DNA from: Acetobacteraceae bacterium
GTDB lineage: Bacteria; Pseudomonadota; Alphaproteobacteria; Acetobacterales; Acetobacteraceae
Reading direction: 5' to 3'
NCBI GenBank assembly: GCA_027482245.1
Contig: JAIXWG010000015.1
Coordinates: 248,001-312,000, forward strand
Length of the DNA stretch: 64,000 bases
The position numbers and the translations under genes are program-made. The notes under the pieces were generated by a model. That model was not told the DNA's origin. It was given only the letters and a program-made list of their open reading frames with translations, and ran no database searches. Position 1 is the stretch's first letter; every line of letters begins with the position of its first letter. Shown here one piece after another: positions 11,583 through 20,059 of this stretch.

Positions 11583-11822
11583 GCTCCGTTCCTGGCGCAG
11601 CGCTGAGGCACCCCCGCTACGCCGCCAGCGCTGAACAAGCGGTTAGCGTCGTCCCTGATCGTGCCCTGCGCCGTCTTCACCATGTGGAAACTTGGCCTCC
11701 GCTACGCTGGGCGGGAGCCGGGACGACAAGATGTCACCCCCGCGTCGGCGCCTGTGATCCGTCCCTGCGGGGACGGACGGTGCTGGCCTCGCGCATGCGA
11801 TCCTCCAAACCGGAGCGGGCTG
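11583..11822. promoter_or_regulatory. divergent intergenic region of the GT41 operon and the giant repeat gene
   Basis: These 240 bases separate two divergent transcription units and must hold promoters for both. No textbook -35/-10 pair is obvious to me. One in-frame ATG upstream of the giant gene (11661) is open but has no ribosome-binding site. A hairpin in the giant gene's leader is listed separately. Shared control of enzymes and substrate is a reasonable inference from the layout. Confidence 0.5.
11758..11777 (+). promoter_or_regulatory. leader hairpin of the giant repeat gene
   Basis: TCCGTCCC at 11758-11765 pairs perfectly with GGGACGGA at 11770-11777 around a TGCG loop. It lies 45 bases before the start codon and does not mask the ribosome-binding site GGAG at 11812-11815. 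No T-run follows, so it is more likely an mRNA-stabilising or protein-binding structure than a terminator. Confidence 0.45.
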
Positions 11823-12320
11823 ATGTCGATTCTTGCTGGTTTCACGACGACCCAGATCCAGGGTCTCACCACGACGACCATCGGCGTGCTCTCCACGGAA
11901 GACATGCGTGCGCTGGTGTCCACCCAGCTGGCGGCGCTGACGACGACGCAGATGGCGGTGCTGAGCAGCACGCAGCTGGCGGCGCTGACCAGCACGCAGG
12001 TGGCGGCGCTGGAGACGACGGACCTTGGCGTTCTCGCCACCACGCAGCTGCGCGGCTTCGGCTCCGCCCAGCTGGTCGGCCTGACGACGACGCAGCTGGG
12101 CGCGCTGACGACGACGCAGCTCGGCGGCTTCACCTCCACCCAGGCCGGCGCGCTGACGACGACGCAGGTCGCGGCGCTGACGACCACGCAGATCGGTGCG
12201 CTGGCTTCCACCCAGCTGGCGGGCCTCACCTCCGGCCAGGTGGCGTCGCTGACGACGACGCAGATCGGCGCGCTGACGACGACGCAGATCGGCGCCTTCA
12301 CCACCGCCCAGATCCGCGGC
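11823..12320 (+). repeat. N-terminal partial repeat segment of the giant protein
   Basis: 166 codons before the first GMETTDLA marker. The opening octads are irregular (GLTTTTIG, VLSTEDMR, ALVSTQLA). From ALETTDLG onward the order of units follows the third block of super-repeat 4, including the rare GGFTSTQAG and LVGLTTTQ units, so this is a truncated copy of the same block. Confidence 0.75.
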
Positions 12321-15300
12321 ATGGAGACGACGGACCTTGCCGCGCTGACCACGACGCAGGTCGCCGGGCTCACCTCCACCCATCTTTCGGCGCTGACCAG
12401 CGGCCAGGCGGCGGCGCTGGAGACGACGGATCTCGGCGTCCTCACCACCACGCAATTCGCTGGCCTCGGCTCCGCCCAGCTTGCCGCGCTGACGACGACG
12501 CAGCTGGGCGCGCTGACCACGACCCAGCTCTCGGCCCTCAGCTCCACCCAGGCGGCCGCGCTGACCTCCGCGCAGATCGCGGCGCTGACGACGACGCAGA
12601 TCGGCGCGCTGTCCTCCACCGCCATCGGCGCGCTGGCGACCGCGCAGATCCGCGGCATGGAGACGACGGACCTCGCGGCCCTGACCACGACGCAGGTCGC
12701 GGGCCTGACCTCCGGCCAGCTCTCCGCGCTGACATCGACGCAGGCGGCGGCGCTGGAGACGACGGACCTCGGCGTGCTGACGACGACACAGTTCCGAGGC
12801 CTCGGCTCCACCCAGCTGAGTGCGCTGACCACGACGCAGCTCGGCGCGGTGACGACGACGCAGCTGGCATCGCTGACCACCGGCCAGGTCGCGGGGCTGA
12901 CGACGACGCAGGTGGCGGCGCTGACGACGACGCAGCTGGGCGGCTTCGGTACCGCCCAGATGGCGGGCCTCGGCTCGGCCGCGGTGGCGGCGCTGACTAC
13001 CACGCAGATCGGGGCGCTGACGACAACGCAGATCGGCGTCCTCTCCACCGCCCAGATCCGTGGCATGGAGACGACCGACCTCGCGGCCCTGACCACGACG
13101 CAGATCGGCGGCCTCACCTCCTCGCAGCTCGGCGCGCTGTCCTCCACCCAGGCGGCGGCGCTGGAGACGACGGATCTCGGCGTCCTCACCACCACCCAGT
13201 TCCGCGGCCTCGGCTCCACCCAGCTCAGTGCACTGACCACGACGCAGCTCGGCGCCGTCACGACGACGCAGCTGGCGGCGCTGACCTCTACCCAGGCCGG
13301 CGGCCTGACCACCACGCAGGTGGCGGCGCTGACGACGACGCAGATCGGCGGCCTCGGCTCTACGCAGATCGCGGGCCTCACCTCCGGCCAGGTCGCCTCG
13401 CTTACCACCACGCAGATCGGTGCGCTGACGACCACGCAGATCGGCGCCTTCTCCACCGCGCAGATCCGCGGCATGGAGACGACGGACCTTGCCGCCTTCA
13501 CCACGACGCAGATCGGCGGCCTGACCTCCACCCAGCTCGGCGCGCTGACCACCGCCCAGGCCGCGGCGCTCAAGACCACCGATATCGGCGTCCTGACCAC
13601 GACGACGCAGTTCGCGGGCCTCGGCTCCACCCAGATCGCGGCGCTCACCACCTCCCAGATTGTCGCGCTGACGACGACGCAGCTGGCGACGCTGACCACG
13701 GCGCAGGCGGCGGGCCTGACCTCCGCCCAGATTGCCGCGCTGACCACGACGCAGATCGGCGCGCTGTCCTCCACCGCCATCGGCGGCCTTCCCACCGCGC
13801 AGATCCGCGGCATGGAGACGACGGACCTCGCGGCGCTGACGACGACGCAGGTCGCGGGCCTCACCTCCGCGCAGCTCTCCGCGCTGACCAGCACCCAGGC
13901 GGCGGCGCTGGAGACGACGGACCTCGGCGTCCTCACCACCACGCAGTTCCGTGGCCTCGGCTCCACCCAGCTGGCGGCGCTGACTACGACGCAGCTGGGT
14001 GCCGTCACGACGACGCAGCTGGCGTCCCTGACCACCACCCAGGTCGCGGGGCTGACGACGACGCAGGTCGCGGCGCTGACCACGACCCAGATCGGCGGGC
14101 TCGGCTCCTCGCAGCTGGCGGGGCTCTCCTCCGGCCAGGTCGCCTCGCTCACCACCACGCAGATCGGCGCGCTGACGACGACGCAGGTGGGGGCGCTCTC
14201 CACCGCGCAGATCCGCGGCATGGAGACCACCGACCTCGCCGCCCTCACCACCACGCAGATCGGCGGCCTGACCTCCGCCCAGCTTGGCGCGCTGACCAGC
14301 GGCCAGGCGGCGGCGCTGGAGACGACCGACCTCGGCGTCCTCACCACCACGCAGTTCCGCGGCCTCGGCTCCACCCAGCTGGCGGCGCTGACCACGACGC
14401 AGCTGGGCGCCGTCACGACGACGCAGATCAGCGGCCTGACCTCCACCCAGGCCGGCGCGCTGACGACGACGCAGGTGGCCGCGCTGACCACCACCCAGCT
14501 CGGTGCCTTCGGCAGCACCCAGCTGGCCGGCCTCACCTCCGGCCAGGTGGCGTCGCTGACGACGACGCAGATCGGCGCGCTCACCACCACGCAGATCGGT
14601 GCGCTCGGCACCGACCAGATCCGTGGCATGGAGACCACCGACCTCGCGGCCCTGACCACGACGCAGGTTGGCGGCCTGACCTCGGCGCAGCTCGGCGCGC
14701 TGTCCTCGAACCAGGCGGCGGCGCTGGAGACGACGGACCTCGGCGTCCTCACCACCACCCAGTTCGCCGGGCTGCGATCCACGCAGCTGGGGGCGCTGAC
14801 GACGACGCAGATCGGTGCGCTGACGACGACGCAGCTTTCCACGCTCGGCACGGCGCAGGCGGGGGCGCTGACCTCCGCGCAGATCGCCGCGCTCACCACC
14901 ACCCAGATCGGCGCGCTGTCGTCCACCGCCATCGGCGCGCTGGCCACGGCCCAGATCCGCGGCATGGAGACGACCGACCTTGCGGCGCTGACCACGACGC
15001 AGGTCGCGGGCCTGACGTCCGCCCAGCTTGGCGCGCTGACCAGCACCCAGGCGGCGGCGCTGGAGACGACGGACCTCGGGGTCCTGACCACCACGCAGTT
15101 CCGCGGCCTCGGCTCCGCGCAGCTGGCGGCGCTGACCACGACGCAGCTTGGCGCGGTGACGACCACGCAGATCGCGGGCATGACCTCCACCCAGGTCTCG
15201 GGCCTGACCACCACGCAGGTCGCGGCGCTGACCACGACGCAGATCGGCGGGCTTGGTTCGACGCAGCTGGCGGGGCTCGGCTCGGCCGCGGTGGCGTCCC

Positions 15301-18300
15301 TCACCACCACGCAGATCGGGGCGCTGACCACGACGCAGATCGGCGCGCTCTCCACCGCCCAGGTGCGAGGGATGGAGACCACCGACCTCGCCGCGCTCAC
15401 CACTACCCAGATCGGCGGCCTGACCTCCGCCCAGCTTGGCGCGCTCAGCAGCGGCCAGGCGGCGGCGCTGGAGACGACCGACCTCGGCGTGCTGACCACT
15501 ACGCAGTTCCGCGGCCTCGGCTCCGCGCAGCTCAGCGCGCTGACGACGACGCAGCTGGGTGCCGTCACGACGACGCAGATCGCCTCCCTGACCTCGACCC
15601 AGGCGGGCAGCCTGACCACGACGCAGGTCGCGGCGCTGACGACGACGCAGCTCGGCGGCTTCGGCAGCACCCAGATCGCCGGCCTCACCTCCGGCCAGGT
15701 GGCGTCGCTGACGACGACGCAGATCGGCGCGCTCACCACCACGCAGATCGGCGCGCTGTCCACCGCCCAGATCAGGGGCATGGAGACGACCGACCTCGCG
15801 GCCCTGACCACGACGCAGATTGGCGGCCTGACCTCCACCCAGCTCGGCGCGCTGTCCTCCGGCCAGGCGGCGGCGCTGGAGACGACGGACCTTGCCGTCC
15901 TCACCACCACGCAATTCGCTGGCCTCGGCTCCGCGCAGCTCGGCGCGCTGACCACGACGCAGCTGGGCGCGCTGACGACGACGCAGCTCGCCGGCCTGAC
16001 CTCCGCCCAGGGCGCGTCGCTGACCTCCGCGCAGATCGCGGCGCTGACCACGACGCAGCTCGGCGCGCTCTCCTCCACCGCCATCGGCGCGCTGGCGACC
16101 TCCCAGATCCGTGGCATGGAGACGACGGATCTCGCGGCGCTGACCACGACGCAGATCGCGGGCCTCACCTCCGCCCAGCTGTCGGCGCTGACATCGACGC
16201 AGGCGGCGGCGCTGGAGACGACGGACCTTGGCGTGCTGACCACCACGCAGTTCCGCGGCCTCGGCTCCACCCAGCTCAGCGCGCTCACCACCACGCAGCT
16301 CGGCGCGGTGACGACGACGCAGATCGCGGGCATGACCTCCACCCAGGTCTCGGGCCTGACGACGACGCAGGTGGCGGCGCTGACGACGACGCAGCTCGGC
16401 GGCTTCGGCACTTCCCAGGTGGCGGGCCTCGGCTCGGCCGCGGTGGCGGCGCTGACGACGACGCAGATCGGGGCGCTGACGACCACGCAGATCGGCGCGC
16501 TCTCCACCGCCCAGATCCGCGGCATGGAGACGACCGACCTCGCGGCCCTGACCACGACGCAGATCAGCGGCCTCACCTCCGCCCAGCTCGGCGCGCTGAC
16601 CAGCACCCAGGCGGCGGCGCTGGAGACGACCGACCTCGGCGTGCTGACCACCACGCAGCTGCGCGGCCTCGGCTCCACCCAGCTGGTCGGCCTGACGACC
16701 ACGCAGCTGGGCGCGCTGACGACGACCCAGCTGGGCGGCTTCACCTCCACCCAGGCCGGCGCGCTGACGACGACGCAGGTGGCGGCGCTGACCACAACGC
16801 AGATCGCCGCGCTGGGCTCCACCCAGATCGCGGGCCTGACCTCCGGCCAGGTGGCGTCGCTGACGACGACTCAGATCGGTGCCCTGACCACGACGCAGAT
16901 CGGCGCGCTATCCACCGCCCAGATCCGCGGCATGGAGACGACGGACCTCGCGGCGCTGACGACGACGCAGATCGCCGGCCTCACCTCCACCCAGCTCTCG
17001 GCCCTGGCCAGCAACCAGGCCGCGGCGCTGGAGACGACGGACCTCGGCGTCCTCACCACCACCCAGTTCGCCGGGCTGCGATCGACGCAGCTGGGGGCGC
17101 TGACGACGACGCAGCTGGGCGCGCTGACCACGACCCAGCTCTCGGCCCTCAGCTCCACCCAGGCGGCCGCGCTGACCTCCGCGCAGATCGCGGCGCTGAC
17201 CACCACGCAGATCGGCGCGCTGTCCTCCACCGCCATCGGCGCGCTGGCGACCGCGCAGATCAGGGGCATGGAGACGACGGACCTCGCGGCGCTGACCACG
17301 ACGCAGGTTGCGGGCCTGACCTCCGGCCAGCTGTCGGCGCTGACATCGACGCAGGCGGCGGCGCTGGAGACGACGGATCTCGGCGTGCTGACGACGACAC
17401 AGTTCCGAGGCCTCGGCTCCACCCAGCTGAGTGCGCTGACCACGACGCAGCTCGGCGCGGTGACGACGACGCAGCTGGCATCGCCGACCACCGGCCAGGT
17501 CGCGGGGCTGACGACGACGCAGGTGGCGGCGCTGACGACGACGCAGCTCGGCGGCTTCGGCTCCACCCAGGTGGCGGGGCTCACCTCCGGCCAGGTGGCG
17601 TCGCTGACCACCACGCAGATCGGCGCGCTGACGACGACGCAGATCGGGGCGCTGTCCACCGCGCAGATCAGGGGCATGGAGACGACCGACCTTGCGGCGC
17701 TGACGACGACGCAGATCGGCGGCCTCACCTCCGCCCAGCTCGGCGCGCTGACATCGACGCAGGCCACGGCGCTGGAGACGACGGACCTCGCGGTGCTGAG
17801 CACCACGCAGCTGCGCGGCTTCGGATCGACCCAGATCGCGGCGCTGACGACGACGCAGCTGGGCGCGCTGACGACGACGCAGGTGGCGGGGCTCAGCTCC
17901 GCCCAGGCGGGCGGCTTCACGACGACGCAGATCGCGGCGCTGACGACGACGCAGATCGCGGCCTTCGGCTCCACGCAGTTCGGTGGCCTCACCACCGGCC
18001 AGGTGGCGTCGCTGACGACGACGCAGATCGGCGCGCTGAGCTCGACCCAGATCGGGTCGCTCGGCACCGCGCAGATCAGGGGGCTGGAGACGACGGACAT
18101 CGCCGCGCTGTCCACCACCCAGACGGCGGCGCTGACGACGACGCAGCTGGGTGCGCTGACCTCGGCGCAGGTGACGGGCCTGACCACGACCAGCCTCGGC
18201 GCCCTGGCGACGACGCAGGTGGTGGGCTTCGGGACCAGCCAGATCCGCGGCCTGACGACGACTCAGGTCACGGCGCTGACCAGCACCTCCATCACCGCGC

Positions 18301-18479
18301 TGACGACGACGCAGATGCTGGGCTTCACCACCACGCAGCTGGCCGCACTGACGACGACGCAGATCACGGGGCTGGAGACGACGGACATCGCGGCGCTGAC
18401 CGCTGCCCAGGTGTCCGGCTTCACCACCACGCAGATCGGCGCGATGACGACCGGCCAGTACAACGCGCTGTTCGTGTAG
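11823..18479 (+). CDS. giant octapeptide-repeat protein (2218 aa), putative secreted glycoprotein
   Basis: Start ATG 11823 with GGAG seven bases upstream. Practically the whole protein is an eight-residue repeat, consensus ALTTTQIG with variants such as GMETTDLA, ALETTDLG, GLTSGQVA and ALSSTAIG, about 277 units. Hydrophobic residues hold positions 2 and 7, and Thr/Ser fill 3-5. Thr plus Ser are roughly a third of residues; I see no Cys or Trp, almost no Lys, His or Pro, and one Tyr near the C-terminus. There is no Sec signal. It ends in QYNALFV. Units group as 14+17+17 octads, repeated five times (1152 bp each). I infer an exported, O-glycosylated surface or biofilm protein using the neighbouring secretion and GT41 genes. 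The fold and function are unknown. Confidence 0.85.
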   Translation: MSILAGFTTTQIQGLTTTTIGVLSTEDMRALVSTQLAALTTTQMAVLSSTQLAALTSTQVAALETTDLGVLATTQLRGFGSAQLVGLTTTQLGALTTTQLGGFTSTQAGALTTTQVAALTTTQIGALASTQLAGLTSGQVASLTTTQIGALTTTQIGAFTTAQIRGMETTDLAALTTTQVAGLTSTHLSALTSGQAAALETTDLGVLTTTQFAGLGSAQLAALTTTQLGALTTTQLSALSSTQAAALTSAQIAALTTTQIGALSSTAIGALATAQIRGMETTDLAALTTTQVAGLTSGQLSALTSTQAAALETTDLGVLTTTQFRGLGSTQLSALTTTQLGAVTTTQLASLTTGQVAGLTTTQVAALTTTQLGGFGTAQMAGLGSAAVAALTTTQIGALTTTQIGVLSTAQIRGMETTDLAALTTTQIGGLTSSQLGALSSTQAAALETTDLGVLTTTQFRGLGSTQLSALTTTQLGAVTTTQLAALTSTQAGGLTTTQVAALTTTQIGGLGSTQIAGLTSGQVASLTTTQIGALTTTQIGAFSTAQIRGMETTDLAAFTTTQIGGLTSTQLGALTTAQAAALKTTDIGVLTTTTQFAGLGSTQIAALTTSQIVALTTTQLATLTTAQAAGLTSAQIAALTTTQIGALSSTAIGGLPTAQIRGMETTDLAALTTTQVAGLTSAQLSALTSTQAAALETTDLGVLTTTQFRGLGSTQLAALTTTQLGAVTTTQLASLTTTQVAGLTTTQVAALTTTQIGGLGSSQLAGLSSGQVASLTTTQIGALTTTQVGALSTAQIRGMETTDLAALTTTQIGGLTSAQLGALTSGQAAALETTDLGVLTTTQFRGLGSTQLAALTTTQLGAVTTTQISGLTSTQAGALTTTQVAALTTTQLGAFGSTQLAGLTSGQVASLTTTQIGALTTTQIGALGTDQIRGMETTDLAALTTTQVGGLTSAQLGALSSNQAAALETTDLGVLTTTQFAGLRSTQLGALTTTQIGALTTTQLSTLGTAQAGALTSAQIAALTTTQIGALSSTAIGALATAQIRGMETTDLAALTTTQVAGLTSAQLGALTSTQAAALETTDLGVLTTTQFRGLGSAQLAALTTTQLGAVTTTQIAGMTSTQVSGLTTTQVAALTTTQIGGLGSTQLAGLGSAAVASLTTTQIGALTTTQIGALSTAQVRGMETTDLAALTTTQIGGLTSAQLGALSSGQAAALETTDLGVLTTTQFRGLGSAQLSALTTTQLGAVTTTQIASLTSTQAGSLTTTQVAALTTTQLGGFGSTQIAGLTSGQVASLTTTQIGALTTTQIGALSTAQIRGMETTDLAALTTTQIGGLTSTQLGALSSGQAAALETTDLAVLTTTQFAGLGSAQLGALTTTQLGALTTTQLAGLTSAQGASLTSAQIAALTTTQLGALSSTAIGALATSQIRGMETTDLAALTTTQIAGLTSAQLSALTSTQAAALETTDLGVLTTTQFRGLGSTQLSALTTTQLGAVTTTQIAGMTSTQVSGLTTTQVAALTTTQLGGFGTSQVAGLGSAAVAALTTTQIGALTTTQIGALSTAQIRGMETTDLAALTTTQISGLTSAQLGALTSTQAAALETTDLGVLTTTQLRGLGSTQLVGLTTTQLGALTTTQLGGFTSTQAGALTTTQVAALTTTQIAALGSTQIAGLTSGQVASLTTTQIGALTTTQIGALSTAQIRGMETTDLAALTTTQIAGLTSTQLSALASNQAAALETTDLGVLTTTQFAGLRSTQLGALTTTQLGALTTTQLSALSSTQAAALTSAQIAALTTTQIGALSSTAIGALATAQIRGMETTDLAALTTTQVAGLTSGQLSALTSTQAAALETTDLGVLTTTQFRGLGSTQLSALTTTQLGAVTTTQLASPTTGQVAGLTTTQVAALTTTQLGGFGSTQVAGLTSGQVASLTTTQIGALTTTQIGALSTAQIRGMETTDLAALTTTQIGGLTSAQLGALTSTQATALETTDLAVLSTTQLRGFGSTQIAALTTTQLGALTTTQVAGLSSAQAGGFTTTQIAALTTTQIAAFGSTQFGGLTTGQVASLTTTQIGALSSTQIGSLGTAQIRGLETTDIAALSTTQTAALTTTQLGALTSAQVTGLTTTSLGALATTQVVGFGTSQIRGLTTTQVTALTSTSITALTTTQMLGFTTTQLAALTTTQITGLETTDIAALTAAQVSGFTTTQIGAMTTGQYNALFV
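12321..13472 (+). repeat. super-repeat 1 of the giant gene (1152 bp, 48 octads)
   Basis: Measured from the ATG codon of one METTDLA marker to the marker 48 octads later. Internal markers divide it into blocks of 14, 17 and 17 octads. The 14-octad block ends in the SSTAIG unit; the next carries GLGSAAVA; the last carries GLTSGQVA. Confidence 0.85.
13473..14627 (+). repeat. super-repeat 2 of the giant gene (1155 bp)
   Basis: Same 14-17-17 layout, but three bases longer because one octad reads VLTTTTQF at 13590-13613, a single extra Thr codon that breaks the eight-residue phase once. This copy also has the only ALKTTDIG unit and GLPTAQIR. Confidence 0.85.
14628..15779 (+). repeat. super-repeat 3 of the giant gene (1152 bp)
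   Basis: Marker-to-marker distance is exactly 1152 bases with blocks of 14, 17 and 17 octads. Its first block has the unusual GLRSTQLG unit, shared with super-repeat 5. Confidence 0.85.
15780..16931 (+). repeat. super-repeat 4 of the giant gene (1152 bp)
   Basis: Exactly 1152 bases, 14-17-17 octads. The middle block has GMTSTQVS and GLGSAAVA, as in super-repeat 3. The last block has GFTSTQAG, as in the N-terminal partial copy. Confidence 0.85.
16932..18083 (+). repeat. super-repeat 5 of the giant gene (1152 bp)
   Basis: Exactly 1152 bases, 14-17-17 octads. Bases 17120-17560 are nearly identical, including rare synonymous codons, to 12509-12949 in super-repeat 1. After 18084 a degenerate tail of about 16 octads leads to the C-terminus. 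Confidence 0.85.
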
Positions 18480-18488
18480 CGGGCGGGA

Positions 18489-19952
18489 TCAGGTGCCGCA
18501 GAAGGTCGCGAGGACGCGCTCCTCCGCCTTCGGCGGCAGCTGGAACCGCTCGGCGCCGGGCTGGTCCTCATAGGGCCTGGCCAGCACGCCGAGCAGTTCC
18601 TCGAACGGGCCGAAATCCTCGCGCTGCACGGCGGCGGTGATCACGGCCTCCACCTGGTGGTTGCGCGGGATGAAGGCGGGGTTGGCGGCGCGCATCATCG
18701 CCTGGCGTTCGGCGGGCGATTGCGGGTCGTCCTCCAGCCGCGCGCGCCAGCGCGGCAGCCAGGCATCGAGCGCGGCGGGGTCGGCGAACAGCGTGCGGAG
18801 CGCGGCGTCGTCGCCCAGCGCGCGGAAGGCGAGGGTGAAGTCAGCGCCCGCTTCGGCCATGATCGTGAGAAGATCCTGCGTCAGTTCCGCATCGCCGTCC
18901 CGCTGGTCGGAGAGGCCCATCTTGCGCGCCAGCCCACCGAGATAGGCGTCCTGGAAGGCCGGGCCGAAGCCCGCCAGCGCCTGCTTCGCGGCCTCCAGCG
19001 CCGGCTCCTCCTCCGGCGCCAGCAGGGGCAGCAGCGTCTCCGCCAGCCGCGTCAGGTTCCACTGCGCGATGCGGGGCTGGTTGCCATAGGCGTAGCGCCC
19101 GGCGTGATCGATGGAGCTGAAGACGGCGCCGGGATCATAGGCATCCATGAAGGCGCAGGGGCCATAGTCGATCGTCTCCCCCGACACCGCCATGTTGTCG
19201 GTGTTCATCACGCCATGGATGAAGCCGACGAGCAGCCACCGCGCCACCAGCGCCGCCTGCCGCGCCACCACGCCTTCCAGGAAAGCGAGATGGGGGTTCT
19301 CCGCCGTCGCCGCCTCGGGATAGTGCCGCGCGATGGCGTGGTCGGCGAGGATGCGGATCCCCTCGATGTCGCCGCGCGCCGCGAAATACTGGAAGGTGCC
19401 GACGCGGATGTGGCTGGCGGCCACGCGCGTCACGACGGCGCCGGGCAGCGCGGTTTCGCGAAACACATCCTCCCCGGTCGTCACCGCCGCCAGCGCGCGC
19501 GTGGTCGGGATGCCGAGCGCGTGCATCGCCTCGCTCACCAGGTATTCGCGCAGCACCGGCCCGAGCGCCGCCCGCCCGTCCCCGCGGCGGGAGAAGGGCG
19601 TCGGCCCCGATCCCTTCAGCTGAATGTCGCGGCGCTGCCCGTCCGGCCCCACCACCTCCCCCAGCAGGATCGCGCGCCCATCACCGAGCTGCGGGGTGAA
19701 GTGCCCGAACTGGTGCCCGGCATAGGCGGCGGCGAGCGGCGCCGCCCCCTCCGGCACCGCATTGCCGGCCAGCACGGCCACGCCCTGCGGCGTCTCCAGC
19801 CAATCGGGGTCCAGCCCCAGCTCCCGCGCCAGCGCGTGGTTCACCTTGATGAGGCGCGGGCCCGCGACCGGCGTCGGGTCGAGCCGCGCATGGAAGCGCG
19901 CCGGCAGGCGGGCGTAGCTGTTGTCGAAGGGCCAGGCGGGGGACGTGCTCAT
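18489..19952 (-). CDS. selO: SelO family protein adenylyltransferase (YdiU)
   Basis: 487 residues, start ATG 19952 ([17 protein letters not shown]). The SelO pseudokinase hallmarks are present: [19 protein letters not shown] near residue 75, [16 protein letters not shown] near residue 115, HGVMNTDN (catalytic loop) and [10 protein letters not shown] (metal-binding DFG equivalent). It ends in FCGT, keeping the C-terminal redox Cys where eukaryotic SelO has selenocysteine. SelO transfers AMP from ATP to Ser/Thr/Tyr of proteins and is linked to oxidative stress. It converges on the giant repeat gene with a nine-base gap. Confidence 0.92.
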   Translation of the reverse strand: MSTSPAWPFDNSYARLPARFHARLDPTPVAGPRLIKVNHALARELGLDPDWLETPQGVAVLAGNAVPEGAAPLAAAYAGHQFGHFTPQLGDGRAILLGEVVGPDGQRRDIQLKGSGPTPFSRRGDGRAALGPVLREYLVSEAMHALGIPTTRALAAVTTGEDVFRETALPGAVVTRVAASHIRVGTFQYFAARGDIEGIRILADHAIARHYPEAATAENPHLAFLEGVVARQAALVARWLLVGFIHGVMNTDNMAVSGETIDYGPCAFMDAYDPGAVFSSIDHAGRYAYGNQPRIAQWNLTRLAETLLPLLAPEEEPALEAAKQALAGFGPAFQDAYLGGLARKMGLSDQRDGDAELTQDLLTIMAEAGADFTLAFRALGDDAALRTLFADPAALDAWLPRWRARLEDDPQSPAERQAMMRAANPAFIPRNHQVEAVITAAVQREDFGPFEELLGVLARPYEDQPGAERFQLPPKAEERVLATFCGT

Positions 19953-19978
19953 CCCTGCCACATCGTCCCCCACCGCGC

Positions 19979-20032
19979 CGCGCACAACCCCGCGCGGCTT
20001 CCCGCCGCGCACAACCCCGCGCGGCTTCCCGC
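19979..20032. repeat. 27-bp tandem duplication (two copies)
   Basis: The unit beginning CGCGCACAACCCCGCGCGGC is present twice head to tail (19979-20005 and 20006-20032) without mismatch. It lies between the divergent selO and acyl-CoA synthetase genes, so it may alter promoter spacing. Perfect identity suggests a recent slippage event. Confidence 0.8.
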
Positions 20033-20059
20033 CGCGACGGTCAGGGCCGAGAATGGCGC

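Noticed and set aside
11643-16822. Very long minus-strand and second-frame ORFs (1400-2300 codons) across the repeat gene
   Set aside because: They are by-products of stop-free repeats. Their products are Arg/Asp- or Cys/Val-rich nonsense, have no ribosome sites, and silent variation favours the plus-strand octad frame.
11823-18479. CRISPR array or satellite DNA
   Set aside because: Units are 24 bases in a translated frame without spacers, and variation follows codons; this is a coding repeat.
19979-20032. Mobile element end or attachment site
   Set aside because: Just a perfect 27-bp tandem pair; no inverted ends, integrase or target duplication nearby.
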